A stretch of DNA of 40,409 nucleotides from Planctomycetota bacterium. GTDB lineage: Bacteria; Planctomycetota; GCA-2746535. How positions within the stretch are numbered: the stretch's first letter is position 1; each line of letters opens with the position of its first letter. The stretch spans positions 1-40,409 of the forward strand of contig NVWA01000042.1 in NCBI GenBank assembly GCA_002746535.1, in the 5' to 3' direction. The notes beneath the pieces are model-generated. The model was not told the DNA's origin and ran no database searches. It was given only the letters and a program-made list of their open reading frames with translations. Positions 7,521 to 16,527 of the stretch are shown here, piece after piece. The position numbers were made by a program, and so were the translations under genes.

Positions 7521-8639
7521 TTGATACCAGTCAATGAACCTTTATTTTGTGGTAATGAGTCTGTATATTTAAAAGAATGCATTGATAGTGGTTGGGTGTC
7601 TTCTGAAGGCCCATTTGTAAATAAATTTGAAAATCAATATGCAGAATTTATTGGTGTAGATTATGGCGTAGCCGTGTCGAGTGGCACAGCAGCATTAGAA
7701 TGCGCTTTATATGCAATTGGGGTAGGTAAGGGTGATGAGGTTATTATCCCTTCTTTTACTATTATAAGTTGTGCTATTGCTTGTATTCGTGTAGGTGCCA
7801 AACCTGTCTTAGTTGATAGCAATTCCGATAATTGGAATATTGATGTCGATCAAATAGAAACAAAAATCAATAAAAAGACTAAAGCAATTATGGCGGTTCA
7901 TATTTATGGCCACTCTGTCTATATGGATAAATTGATCGAATTAAAAGAAAAATATGGCCTATTAATTATTGAAGATATTGCTGAATCCCAAGGATCTGAA
8001 TATTTTAGTAAAAAAGAGGATAAATGGTGGAGATGTGGGTCGATTGGAGATGTCGCAGCGGTAAGTTTTTATGCAAATAAAACTGTTACAACTGGTGAAG
8101 GCGGGATGGTATTATCAGGCTCATCGGATTATACTGAAAGAGCGAAATCATATCGTAATTTATGTTTTGATACAAAGCAAAGGTTTTTACACAATGATAT
8201 TGGAAATAACTATCGCATGACAAATTTGCAAGCAGCTTTAGGTCTTGCTCAGCTGGAACAAGTAGATAATTTTTTAAAAATCAAACAGGAAATTGGGAAA
8301 GCTTATAAAAAAGAATTGGCGAATATTAATTGGTTACGATTTATGCATTCAAAAGAATGGTCAAAATCAGCGTATTGGATGTATTGCATACTAATTAATA
8401 AAGAGGAATCTTTTAACGCTCAAGATCTTAGTAAATATTTAGCAGAACATAAAATTGGACATCGTCCTTTTTTTAAAGGTTTGCATCAGCAAGATTGTTT
8501 AAGAGAACATGTAGATACTGTAAAATGTCCAAATGCTGATGAGGCCTTTGAATTTGGTTTATATTTACCTAGTGGAATGACTATGGATGAAAGTAAAGTG
8601 AAAATTGTTTGTAATATTTTGAGAGAATATAAATCCTAA
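7521..8639 (+). CDS. DegT/DnrJ/EryC1/StrS family sugar aminotransferase
   Basis: A 372-residue PLP-dependent aminotransferase. GWVSSEGPFVNKFENQYAEF and GVAVSSGTAALECAL form the N-terminal and phosphate-binding parts; IIEDIAESQGSEY contains the Asp that contacts PLP nitrogen; and VSFYANKTVTTGEGGMV contains the Schiff-base lysine at about 189. NNYRMTNLQAALGLAQLEQ is the usual late signature. Family members transfer an amino group to keto-sugar nucleotides, giving amino-deoxy sugars for surface glycans. The start is TTG 7521 preceded by AGGAG (7510-7514). It is 1 bp from the methyltransferase gene and belongs to the 7066-11603 glycan operon. Confidence 0.9.
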   Translation: MIPVNEPLFCGNESVYLKECIDSGWVSSEGPFVNKFENQYAEFIGVDYGVAVSSGTAALECALYAIGVGKGDEVIIPSFTIISCAIACIRVGAKPVLVDSNSDNWNIDVDQIETKINKKTKAIMAVHIYGHSVYMDKLIELKEKYGLLIIEDIAESQGSEYFSKKEDKWWRCGSIGDVAAVSFYANKTVTTGEGGMVLSGSSDYTERAKSYRNLCFDTKQRFLHNDIGNNYRMTNLQAALGLAQLEQVDNFLKIKQEIGKAYKKELANINWLRFMHSKEWSKSAYWMYCILINKEESFNAQDLSKYLAEHKIGHRPFFKGLHQQDCLREHVDTVKCPNADEAFEFGLYLPSGMTMDESKVKIVCNILREYKS

Positions 8640-8640
8640 G

Positions 8641-9387
8641 ATGAGTCAATTTGATAAATACGCACCCTATTATGAAATCGTATATCAATCAAAAAATTAT
8701 AAATCTGAGATTAAGTATATCTTAGATTGCATCTCCAAAGAAACGGGTGATTTTGGTAAATATTTATTAGAATTTGGTTGCGGGTCAGGAGGTCATATTC
8801 CATTTTTTCTAGAAAATAATTTTGATGTTTCTGGTATAGACCTTTCGAATGAAATGTTAAGCATTGCAAAAGATAAATTTCCTGATGCTCATTTTTATCA
8901 TGGAAATATTTCTGATAAAAAATTAAATCAAACCTTTGACTTAATTGTTTCTTTATATCATGTTATAAATTATTTGCAGTCAGAGTTAGATTTATCCAAA
9001 ACATTTCGGAATGCATCGGATCATTTAAAGTCAGGCGGTTTATTTGCATTTGACTTCTGGTATGGTCCTGCTGTATTACTGGATCATCCTAAGAATCTTG
9101 ATAAGTCGTTTAGTAAAGACAATATTGAAGTACTCAGGAATACTACTCCTGTGATGGATTATAATAAAAACACAGTGCAAGTTAATTTTGATTTCAAAAT
9201 ATTAATTGATGGGGTTCTAGAACATGAATTTAATGAAAGTCATTTGATGAAATATTTATTTTTTCCTGAAATAGAATATCATCTTACACAAAATAATTTT
9301 AAAATATTACAATGTAATTCCTGGATGACCACCAAACCATTATCTGAAGATAGTTGGTATGGGTTTATATTAGCTAAAAAAGAGTAA
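8641..9387 (+). CDS. Class I SAM-dependent methyltransferase
   Basis: A 248-residue Rossmann-fold methyltransferase. Motif I is LLEFGCGSGGHIPFFLENN (about 40-58), followed by the acidic motif II loop VSGIDLSNEMLSIAKDKFP. Motif IV is FDLIVSLYHVINYL and the post-motif region is LKSGGLFAFDFWYGP. The sequence resembles methyltransferases placed beside DegT aminotransferases in sugar-modification clusters, so N- or C-methylation of an aminosugar is a reasonable inference. Substrate specificity cannot be read from the sequence. It starts 1 bp after the aminotransferase stop and ends 1 bp before the glycosyltransferase start, so all three are almost certainly co-transcribed. Confidence 0.85.
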   Translation: MSQFDKYAPYYEIVYQSKNYKSEIKYILDCISKETGDFGKYLLEFGCGSGGHIPFFLENNFDVSGIDLSNEMLSIAKDKFPDAHFYHGNISDKKLNQTFDLIVSLYHVINYLQSELDLSKTFRNASDHLKSGGLFAFDFWYGPAVLLDHPKNLDKSFSKDNIEVLRNTTPVMDYNKNTVQVNFDFKILIDGVLEHEFNESHLMKYLFFPEIEYHLTQNNFKILQCNSWMTTKPLSEDSWYGFILAKKE

Positions 9388-9388
9388 T

Positions 9389-10534
9389 ATGAAAAACTCT
9401 GTTTCAATCTTTATTGCTGATTATTCCATCTGGAACAGCCCATCTTTGATTAATTTATTAAATTTATTAAATACTAAGTTTGATTTAAACGTATTTATTT
9501 CTAATACAGCAAATGAAAACATTAAATATTTAAGAGATAATAAATTAAATTATTATTTAATTGAATGTATTCCTTTTCGGTTAAGTTTTCATTATTTTTA
9601 CTATCAAACAAGAACATTTATTAATTTTATAAAATTAAAATGCTCTAATATAAATAATTTATTTTGCATTTGCGTTGATGTCAAAGGTTATTGCCAGTAT
9701 CTAATTTATTCGGATAAATCTTCTTTATACTATTATAGTTTAGAACTTCAGTTAGAGGATGATGCGGATCCTGATAATATTCTTTCTCAGTTAAAAAAAT
9801 ATTTTACATTAGAAAAAGAAAACTATATAAAGCCTAAAGGTGTTTTAATTCAATCTGAATCACGAAAAAAAGTTTTTTATGAACAGTATAAACTAGATGA
9901 AATTCCTTATATGTTGTTACCGGTGACATATGCTGAAAAATCTGTTTACACAAAGAAAAATTATATAAGAGAAAAATATAATATAGATGAGCATAAGAAA
10001 ATTATTTTATATGCTGGAGGGATTCATCCTTATTATAAGGTTTTGGATATTATAAAATCCTTGAAAGACAATGCTGATTTGATCCTGTTTTTTCAAGGAT
10101 ATTCTGAATCAGAATATGTAACATCAATTATTAAATATATTAAAGAAGAGAAAATTAATAATGTGATTTTCTCAAAAGATCGATTTGAAAACATTGAAGA
10201 TGTCTCTATTATTTATCAATCAAGCGATATTGGGTTGGCATGGTATGATTATGATTCTTTAAATTTTAGAACAGCTGCATTATCTTCTGGAAAAGTTTCT
10301 GGATATTTTAAATATGGATTACCCGTTATTGTAAATGATTTATGTGGTGGCAAAGAAGCGGTAGAGAATATTAATTGTGGCATATCTGTTAAATCGTATG
10401 ATGAAATTTTGAATGCAGTTGAACTGATAATGAAAAATTATGCAGAATATAGCTCTAATGCTCGTTTAAAATTTGATGATCATTATAATTTCAATCATTA
10501 TGAAGATAAGCTTTTAAGTTTTTTTGAAAAATAA
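9389..10534 (+). CDS. GT-B glycosyltransferase-like protein
   Basis: A 381-residue protein without a signal peptide. The C-terminal half shows a GT-B (GT4-like) pattern: KKIILYAGGIHPYYKVLDII (about 208-227) resembles the start of the nucleotide-binding domain; VSIIYQSSDIGLAWYDY and SGKVSGYFKYGLPVIVNDL match the region that contacts the sugar-nucleotide donor. The canonical E-x7-E is not clearly preserved; the nearest acidic residues are in GGKEAVENINCG. The N-terminal ~200 residues are aromatic-rich and poorly conserved, as usual for acceptor-binding domains. It sits between the methyltransferase and a second glycosyltransferase in the glycan operon. Glycosyl transfer to a surface polysaccharide precursor is inferred. 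Confidence 0.75.
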   Translation: MKNSVSIFIADYSIWNSPSLINLLNLLNTKFDLNVFISNTANENIKYLRDNKLNYYLIECIPFRLSFHYFYYQTRTFINFIKLKCSNINNLFCICVDVKGYCQYLIYSDKSSLYYYSLELQLEDDADPDNILSQLKKYFTLEKENYIKPKGVLIQSESRKKVFYEQYKLDEIPYMLLPVTYAEKSVYTKKNYIREKYNIDEHKKIILYAGGIHPYYKVLDIIKSLKDNADLILFFQGYSESEYVTSIIKYIKEEKINNVIFSKDRFENIEDVSIIYQSSDIGLAWYDYDSLNFRTAALSSGKVSGYFKYGLPVIVNDLCGGKEAVENINCGISVKSYDEILNAVELIMKNYAEYSSNARLKFDDHYNFNHYEDKLLSFFEK

Positions 10535-10535
10535 A

Positions 10536-11603
10536 ATGAACATATTATATATTGAAAGGTCACTTGTTAAGACTTCAGTTGTATATGATCAAATACAACG
10601 AGTCAAAAAAACTCATTCTGTTTACATACTTTCAGTTGATCAAACAGATTTACCTACTACCGATGATATTTGTAGAATAAAGTATTTTAACTTTCCTAAA
10701 GTTGAAAGTTTAAAATTTAATAGCTTTTTTAAAGCCGTTAAAAAAGGAATCAACCTTTACTTTCAAGGTATCAATTTTAATGCATTGCACGCTCATTTTG
10801 CTTATCCAGAGGGTTTCGCTTCAATTCAATTGTCTGAGGAGCTTGATATCCCAAATCTTGTGACACTGAGAGGCTCTGATATATTAATTTACCCACATCA
10901 AAATAAATTTCTGCTTAATTCTATCACAGAAACAATGATGAAGTCTTCTGCGGTCATTGGTGTTTCTAATGATTTATGTAACAAAGCTAAGGATATGGGA
11001 GCACATGAAAAAAATGTATACCATCTTCCAGATGGGTATGACGATACAATATTTACTTTTGAAAGTAAATATCAAAAAATTAATCAAATTATATTTGCAG
11101 GAAATCTTGTTAAAGTAAAAAATATTGAAAGTTTAATAGAAGCATTTTATTTATTTTTAAAATCCTTTCCGAATTTTAAATTACTGATTGCTGGCAAAGG
11201 GGAGCTAGAAACTAATTTAAAAAAAATGGCGCTCAATATGGAGATCTCAAATAAAATTGAATTTCTTGGGTTTGTAGAACACGAAAAATTAGCTATTATT
11301 TTTAATGAATCAAAACTTTTGGTTTTACCTAGTTGGAGTGAAGGTTGGCCTAATGTGATTCAAGAGGCAATGGGTTGTGGGTTGCCTGTGGTCGCTTCAA
11401 ATGTGGGAGGGATTCCAGAAATGATTAATGACGATTTAGGCTATTTGTTTGATCCAAATAAGAAGGATGATATTTGCGATAAAATGATGATGGCAATTTT
11501 TAATGATTGGAGCGGTCAGAAAATAAATCTTAACGCGCTAAAATACAATAAAGAGAAAACAATAGAGGGGCTTTTAAATATATACTCAAAGTATATAAAT
11601 TGA
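10536..11603 (+). CDS. Glycosyltransferase family 4 protein
   Basis: A 355-residue GT4-type retaining glycosyltransferase, cytoplasmic or membrane-peripheral. The acceptor domain contains LHAHFAYPEGFASIQLS and the RGSDIL loop. The donor domain begins IIFAGNLVKVKNIESLIEAF and carries the E-x7-E signature in PSWSEGWPNVIQEAMGCGLP, followed by VVASNVGGIPEMI. The start is taken as ATG 10536, one base after the upstream stop; an in-frame TTG at 10524 would add four residues and overlap the previous gene. It is the last gene of the 7066-11603 polysaccharide operon. The linked sugar is not predictable. Confidence 0.9.
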   Translation: MNILYIERSLVKTSVVYDQIQRVKKTHSVYILSVDQTDLPTTDDICRIKYFNFPKVESLKFNSFFKAVKKGINLYFQGINFNALHAHFAYPEGFASIQLSEELDIPNLVTLRGSDILIYPHQNKFLLNSITETMMKSSAVIGVSNDLCNKAKDMGAHEKNVYHLPDGYDDTIFTFESKYQKINQIIFAGNLVKVKNIESLIEAFYLFLKSFPNFKLLIAGKGELETNLKKMALNMEISNKIEFLGFVEHEKLAIIFNESKLLVLPSWSEGWPNVIQEAMGCGLPVVASNVGGIPEMINDDLGYLFDPNKKDDICDKMMMAIFNDWSGQKINLNALKYNKEKTIEGLLNIYSKYIN

Positions 11604-11614
11604 TAATTAAAAGC

Positions 11615-12340
11615 TCAATAGCTTGATTTCATTTCCTCTTTCATCTTTTGATACTCTTTACGTTGAGATTTTAAATTCTCAATAAGCAAATTAACGTTTT
11701 CTTCTCCCTGCTTATACTCTTTTAAATAAGTTAAATTATCTAGTAAAGAGCTCCCAGAGGTATAAATCATTTTTTCAAAATACATCACAGAAATAGATCC
11801 AGATGAAATTGATTTTTGGATAAATGGTATGAATGATTCAGATATTGCCACAAAATGATTTGGTGTCCCAATGTAAATGAATCCTTTTTGATTAATAAAT
11901 TCTTGCATTAATTTCATAGTTTCTTCATTAGCTTTGAATGAGTTGTCTAGGAAGATACCTTTTGCATTAACTCTTTTTGCTTTTTTAAATATAGGACTCA
12001 GATCTAAAAAATCTAATTCCAGTTCTAATTGGTCTTCTCCATATTCTTGTTCTGGCTGTTCAGGGGGTTGTTCTTGAGGTTCTAGATCATTATCAATAAG
12101 TACGTCCTCGTGTATTTCAATGTCATTTTTTTCAAAAGGTTTAGTTGATTTATTCAATGGCCTGGTAGAAATAATTTTGGTAACACTTTTTGAATTAAAC
12201 CAATTTGCCACATAAGCTAATTTTTTAAGTTGGAATACATGAGGGATGCTTTTTTGTCGACCAAAAAAAGTTCCAGTCAAATTGTAGCCGATATATATTA
12301 CACCGAGAATAACAGAGATCGTGAGTAGTTTTTTGTTCAT
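11615..12340 (-). CDS. Hypothetical membrane-anchored protein with acidic Pro/Glu/Gln linker
   Basis: A 241-residue protein of no family I recognise. Residues ~5-20 (LTISVILGVIYIGYNL) form a probable signal anchor or uncleaved signal peptide. Residues ~85-110 are an acidic low-complexity linker rich in Pro, Glu and Gln (EPQEQPPEQPEQEYGEDQ). A globular part follows (about 115-205) with IFLDNSFKANEETMKLMQEF and GFIYIGTPNHFVAISESF. The last ~35 residues are strongly charged and helical (LIENLKSQRKEYQKMKEEMK), likely a coiled coil. It is a single minus-strand gene convergent with the glycan operon and divergent from the GntR-LacI regulator. A role in the cell envelope is a guess from topology only. 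Confidence 0.6.
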   Translation of the reverse strand: MNKKLLTISVILGVIYIGYNLTGTFFGRQKSIPHVFQLKKLAYVANWFNSKSVTKIISTRPLNKSTKPFEKNDIEIHEDVLIDNDLEPQEQPPEQPEQEYGEDQLELELDFLDLSPIFKKAKRVNAKGIFLDNSFKANEETMKLMQEFINQKGFIYIGTPNHFVAISESFIPFIQKSISSGSISVMYFEKMIYTSGSSLLDNLTYLKEYKQGEENVNLLIENLKSQRKEYQKMKEEMKSSY

Positions 12341-12373
12341 TTTGCATTGGCCCTTTAAGTTGTTTTTTTACCC

Positions 12374-12396
12374 ATATAACTATCCAATAACTATGG
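12374..12396. promoter_or_regulatory. Tandem ATAACTAT repeat between divergent genes
   Basis: ATAACTAT occurs at 12376-12383 and again at 12387-12394, an 11-bp step (one helical turn), framed by CCATA (12372-12376) and TATGG (12392-12396) as a short inverted pair. It lies between the divergent hypothetical gene (start 12340) and the GntR-LacI regulator. It could be an operator, but no second copy was found by eye in front of the putative target genes, so this is weak. Confidence 0.2.
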
Positions 12397-12523
12397 CAAA
12401 AATAAATTAAAAGATGTTGAATTCTATAAACGTACGGAAATTTAAGCCAATTGATAAGAAAGACTTTTCTAATTGTATGTCAGCAATAGAATTAATACCA
12501 AAATAAACCACTTGAAAGATTTT

Positions 12524-13594
12524 ATGGACGATAAAATTTCCAGAGGTATTAGTTCAGCCACTTTAACAAATAGTGTAGTCGAATTTATCAAGTCTCAAAT
12601 TGTTGAAGGTCATTTAAAATCAGGTGAGTTCTTAGTATCGGAAAGAAAACTGAGTCAATTAATAGGTGTGAGTCGCGTCACTGTTCGTCGCGGTTTAGAG
12701 TTATTGATCAATGATAAAATAATTATAAAAAAATATAACCAAGGGTATATCTATTCTGGCGATTCTTTAGATCTTCTTTTGAAAAAACAAAAAGCAGTGC
12801 TTTTTTTACATCAACAAGAAGAAAAAAATCTGCCATTTGATAACTCTATGTCTTCAATTTGGGAAGGTGCTCGTTTAGAAGCGAAAGAAAATGATTTGAT
12901 CACAATGGTAAAATTTGGCATAAATAAAGTTTCTCCAAAATTAGCAAAAGATCTATCAAGAATATCTTGCGCAATTGTTACGGACTTAATTGATAGGGAG
13001 TCAATCCAAAATTTAATTAATGAAAAGCTTATAGTCGTTCACTTAGACAATTATGCTGGTAGTTTTGTTGATAATGTACTTCAAGATGATTTTGGTGGGA
13101 TGATTGAAGGTGTTGAATATTTAATTAAAAATAAATGTAAAAACATTTCTTTCTTTAGTACTCTTAATTCTTTTAAAGAAGTCGGTTTAGAACTTAATTC
13201 TGAAGTGAGATTAGCAGCATTCAAAACAGTATTAGATCGATATGATCTACCAATATTGGAAACAACTATTTCTGAGGTTAATGCTGATGGGAATGACATA
13301 GAAGACTTTGTAAACAGAATACTTCAAGCATCTGTTGATGCTTTGGTCTTTCCTCATAACTATTTGTTTGATCGCGTAGCTCACTTGATTGAAAATAATA
13401 CTAATTGTGATATTCCAATTTTAGTTTTGGGGAACTCCCAAGTATCCCCTAATCTTAATTTGATAAATATTATTTGGAATACCAAAAGTATGGGTCGAGA
13501 AGCGGTTAAACGTATTATGTATCGCTTAACTTACCCCACAATGGATACGATTAAAATATTAATATCTTGTAGGGTAAAAAATAATTCTTCATAA
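12524..13594 (+). CDS. GntR-LacI hybrid transcriptional regulator
   Basis: A 356-residue regulator with an N-terminal GntR-type winged helix (roughly the first 75 residues: VVEFIKSQIVEGHLKSGEF, then SERKLSQLIGVSRVTVRRGL) and a C-terminal LacI/periplasmic-binding-protein-like sensor domain. In the sensor, AVLFLHQQE starts the first subdomain, DDFGGMIEGVEYLIKNKCKNI matches the LacI pattern DDxxGGxxATxHLxxxGHRxI, and VNRILQASVDALVFPHN matches the late ligand-domain region. Such hybrids usually respond to a sugar or sugar-derived ligand and control adjacent catabolic genes, here most likely the dehydrogenase and NagA-like deacetylase that follow. The start is uncertain: ATG 12524 is preferred because the winged helix follows shortly after; an in-frame TTG at 12473 would add 17 residues. 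Confidence 0.85.
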   Translation: MDDKISRGISSATLTNSVVEFIKSQIVEGHLKSGEFLVSERKLSQLIGVSRVTVRRGLELLINDKIIIKKYNQGYIYSGDSLDLLLKKQKAVLFLHQQEEKNLPFDNSMSSIWEGARLEAKENDLITMVKFGINKVSPKLAKDLSRISCAIVTDLIDRESIQNLINEKLIVVHLDNYAGSFVDNVLQDDFGGMIEGVEYLIKNKCKNISFFSTLNSFKEVGLELNSEVRLAAFKTVLDRYDLPILETTISEVNADGNDIEDFVNRILQASVDALVFPHNYLFDRVAHLIENNTNCDIPILVLGNSQVSPNLNLINIIWNTKSMGREAVKRIMYRLTYPTMDTIKILISCRVKNNSS

Positions 13595-13811
13595 GGGATA
13601 ATGGCTTTTTATGGTTTACTGGGTTTCTGGTTTATATCACAAAATGAAATTATTTGATGAGTTGTTTCAATATTGTCATGTAAATTGATTCGTATCAACC
13701 TTTTACGCAATTTGAATAAAGAAACTTTTGAATTTTAGACTAGTTTAGTTATCTTGCCTGTTTTCTAGGGCATAATTTGTCTATTATAAATTTAAAAAAA
13801 AGGGTCAAAAA

Positions 13812-15296
13812 ATGGTTCGAAAAATTCAAAACTTAATTGGCGGTGAATGGATTTCAGGTTCTCAAGCTGAAGTTCACCAAATTATCAATCCAAACAATGG
13901 CGTGACCACTGAATATGAATTGAATTATTCCACCGAAGAAGATGTAGATAAAGCCGTAGCTGTTGCAAAAGAAGCTTTCCCGGCATGGAGAAATACTTCA
14001 GTTGTAAAAAGGTGCCGAATATTATTTCATGTGAAAGAATTGTTAGAACAAAGCATGGATGAATTGGCGGAAACTTTATCAAGAGAAAACGGTAAAACTG
14101 TTGGTGAAGCAGCAGGTAGTATTAGACGTGGAATAGAAGTTGTTGAGTTTGCCGCCGGAATGCCCTCTCTTTCTAAAGGAGATTTTATAGAAAATATTGC
14201 CGGTGAGGTAGATGGTTATATTTATAGAGAGCCATTAGGAGTAGTTGTTGGTGGATGCCCATTTAATTTCCCTGGCATGATTCCTATGTGGATGATTCCT
14301 GTTGCTCTTGCATGTGGAAATACATTTATTTTAAAACCATCAGAAAAATGTCCTGCTACGGCCACTAAATTAGTAGAAATATTTAAAGCAGGTGGGATAC
14401 CTGATGGGGTACTAAATCTCGTTCAAGGAGATGCCGTAGCATTTAATCGATTGATTACACACAAAGATGTAAAAGCAATTTCTTTTGTTGGTTCGACACC
14501 TGTAGCTAAGCATGTATGGGAAACGGGAACAAGTCATGGTAAAAGAGTGCAAGCTTTAGGCGGTGCTAAAAATTATATAATTGTAATGCCAGATGCTTCT
14601 CCAAAAGAAACCGTAAATGCAATCATTGGGTCTAGTTATGGTTGTGCAGGTGAACGATGCATGGCTTCAAGCATTTTGCTTTTGGTCGGTGAAGCAGAAA
14701 AACTTTTGAATCAAGTAGTTGAAGCAGCTAAAAATATTAAAGTCGGAGATGTGGCTGATTCTAGTACACAAATGGGACCATTAGTGACTCCAGAGCATAA
14801 AGAGAGAGTTTTAGAATATATCAAGATCGGAGTTAACGAAGGTGCAAACTTAATATTAGATGGTCGAGAAGTGACTGTAGAAGGTAAAGAAAAAGGTAAC
14901 TTTGTTGGGCCAACAATTTTTGATAATGTAAATGTAGATATGAGAATAGCCAAAGAAGAAATCTTTGGTCCTGTATTAAGCGTTATGAGAGCTACCAATC
15001 TTGGTGAAGCTATTGAAATGGCAAATACAAGTTTATTTGGTAATGGTGGTTCGATTTTTACGGAATCAGGAACTGCGGCTAGAGAATTTAGAACAAAAGT
15101 CGAATGTGGTATGTTAGGTATTAACACAGGTGTTCCAGCTCCAATGGCTTTTTTCAGTTTCGGTGGTCATAAAAACTCTTTCTTTGGTGACCTTAGAGCT
15201 CATGGCCCTGATGGCGTAGAATTCTATACGAAGAAAAAAGCTATTATTGAACAATGGAATGGTGGAAAAGCTTCCGAAAGTATCTGGGGAAAATAA
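13812..15296 (+). CDS. mmsA: CoA-acylating methylmalonate-semialdehyde dehydrogenase family protein
   Basis: A 494-residue aldehyde dehydrogenase of the MmsA/IolA class, which converts malonate or methylmalonate semialdehyde to acetyl- or propionyl-CoA with NAD+. Class marks are NLIGGEWISG at the N-terminus, GGCPFNFPGMIPMWMIPVAL (about 156-175), FVGSTPVAKHVWE and the active-site segment YGCAGERCMAS with nucleophile Cys283. The usual general-base Glu of hydrolytic ALDHs is replaced in LGGAKN, as expected for CoA-dependent members. It lies 217 bp after the regulator and 72 bp before the NagA-like gene. No other inositol or valine pathway genes are present, so the physiological semialdehyde is unknown. 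AAGGGTC precedes the ATG. Confidence 0.9.
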   Translation: MVRKIQNLIGGEWISGSQAEVHQIINPNNGVTTEYELNYSTEEDVDKAVAVAKEAFPAWRNTSVVKRCRILFHVKELLEQSMDELAETLSRENGKTVGEAAGSIRRGIEVVEFAAGMPSLSKGDFIENIAGEVDGYIYREPLGVVVGGCPFNFPGMIPMWMIPVALACGNTFILKPSEKCPATATKLVEIFKAGGIPDGVLNLVQGDAVAFNRLITHKDVKAISFVGSTPVAKHVWETGTSHGKRVQALGGAKNYIIVMPDASPKETVNAIIGSSYGCAGERCMASSILLLVGEAEKLLNQVVEAAKNIKVGDVADSSTQMGPLVTPEHKERVLEYIKIGVNEGANLILDGREVTVEGKEKGNFVGPTIFDNVNVDMRIAKEEIFGPVLSVMRATNLGEAIEMANTSLFGNGGSIFTESGTAAREFRTKVECGMLGINTGVPAPMAFFSFGGHKNSFFGDLRAHGPDGVEFYTKKKAIIEQWNGGKASESIWGK

Positions 15297-15368
15297 AATC
15301 AATATCGATAATTTAGAGTAAGAATAATGCAAACAAAAAAATTATTTGATTTTTTTTGAAGGGTTTTA

Positions 15369-16526
15369 ATGAGTAAATATAAAGGTATTTCAGTTGATGG
15401 TGAATGTATTGAAGTAAAAGTTTCTGGGAAAATAATTGAGTCAGTAGCAAATATTGATGTTGATAAAAGTTTACCTTTAATCGCGGTGCCTTTAGTTGAT
15501 ACACAGAACAATGGAGCCCTTGGGATTGGATATAACAATTGTTCTGATAAAGTAGACCAGTTTTCTGCAATGGCTAGATTTTCACAATCTCATGGAATAG
15601 GAAAAATCCTATTAACCACTACTACATGTCCAGCTGAAAGATTGCAAAAATCGGGGAAAGCTATCAGCGATTTCTTTGATAAGAATGAAGAGTTAAAAAA
15701 ATTCTTTTCCGGTGTTTTTCATGAAGGAATATACATGTCAAAACAAGATGGATGGCGTGGTGCACATTCATTAGAGTATATTAAAGATCCTGACTATGAA
15801 GAATTTAAAGAAACAAATAAATGTTTTAATAACACAATCAAATTAGTAAATATTGCTCCCGAAGAACCTGGTGCCTTGGGTTTTATCGAAAAGGCCGTCT
15901 CAGATGGAGTTCGAGTTTCAATAGGTCATGCCTGTCCTAATGCTGAAGAAGTTGCTAATGCGGTCAAGTGTGGTGCTACGATGGTAACACATTTTGGTAA
16001 TGGAGCTCATACCACCGTTCATAGACACCATAACCCATTTTGGAGTTTTTTAGCACATGATGAATTATCTTTAGGAATTATCGCCGATAGTCACCATCTT
16101 CCTGTTGATATTATTTCCACTGTATTTAAAGCTAAAACTAAAGATAAAGTTAATTTAGTAAGTGATTGCTCTTCAATTACTGGTTTTAAAGCGGGAAATT
16201 ATGGTGAAACGGGAGTAAGCGTTACATTAGAAAAAGATGGATATCTCCATATTACAGGTGAAGAAATCTTAGCAGGTGCCTGGCATCAATTAGATAAAGG
16301 TGTTGAAGTCCTTTGCCAAATGGGGTGGGAATTAAAAGATGCCTGGAAACAATGCAGCGAAATGCCAGCAAAACAATTTGATATTGATTTAACTCCTATA
16401 GCGGCAGGTGAACCGGCAGACTTTGTCTTATCTTCCTATTCTAATGAAAATGGATTGGTACTTAGCCAAGTTGTTATGGATGGTGAAGAAATTAAACCTT
16501 TGCCCGTTAATCCAGTAGAAGATTAA
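15369..16526 (+). CDS. N-acetylglucosamine-6-phosphate deacetylase-like amidohydrolase
   Basis: A 385-residue TIM-barrel metal-dependent hydrolase resembling NagA, which removes acetate from GlcNAc-6-phosphate. Matching residues are Glu119 in VFHEGIYMS (metal ligand), His187 in VSIGHACPNAEEV, His208 in THFGNGAH, the LGIIADSHHLP motif (residues ~235-245), and the catalytic Asp266 in LVSDCSS. The C-terminal ITGEEILAGAW and AGEPADFVLSS are also NagA-like. The N-terminal NagA metal/product loop (PGFIDxQxNG) is altered here to VPLVDTQNNGALG, and the local sequence around Glu119 diverges, so substrate may differ from GlcNAc-6-P. A strong GAAGGG precedes the ATG. It follows mmsA on the same strand and ends 1 bp before the convergent reductase gene. 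Confidence 0.75.
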   Translation: MSKYKGISVDGECIEVKVSGKIIESVANIDVDKSLPLIAVPLVDTQNNGALGIGYNNCSDKVDQFSAMARFSQSHGIGKILLTTTTCPAERLQKSGKAISDFFDKNEELKKFFSGVFHEGIYMSKQDGWRGAHSLEYIKDPDYEEFKETNKCFNNTIKLVNIAPEEPGALGFIEKAVSDGVRVSIGHACPNAEEVANAVKCGATMVTHFGNGAHTTVHRHHNPFWSFLAHDELSLGIIADSHHLPVDIISTVFKAKTKDKVNLVSDCSSITGFKAGNYGETGVSVTLEKDGYLHITGEEILAGAWHQLDKGVEVLCQMGWELKDAWKQCSEMPAKQFDIDLTPIAAGEPADFVLSSYSNENGLVLSQVVMDGEEIKPLPVNPVED

Positions 16527-16527
16527 A

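Noticed and set aside
11611..11624. AAGCT/AGCTT hairpin as terminator of the glycan operon
   Set aside because: A 5-bp stem overlapping the next gene's stop codon, without a T tract.
15335..15356. AT-only hairpin before the NagA-like gene as a terminator
   Set aside because: The stem is only A-T pairs and lies between two genes on the same strand; it would be very weak.
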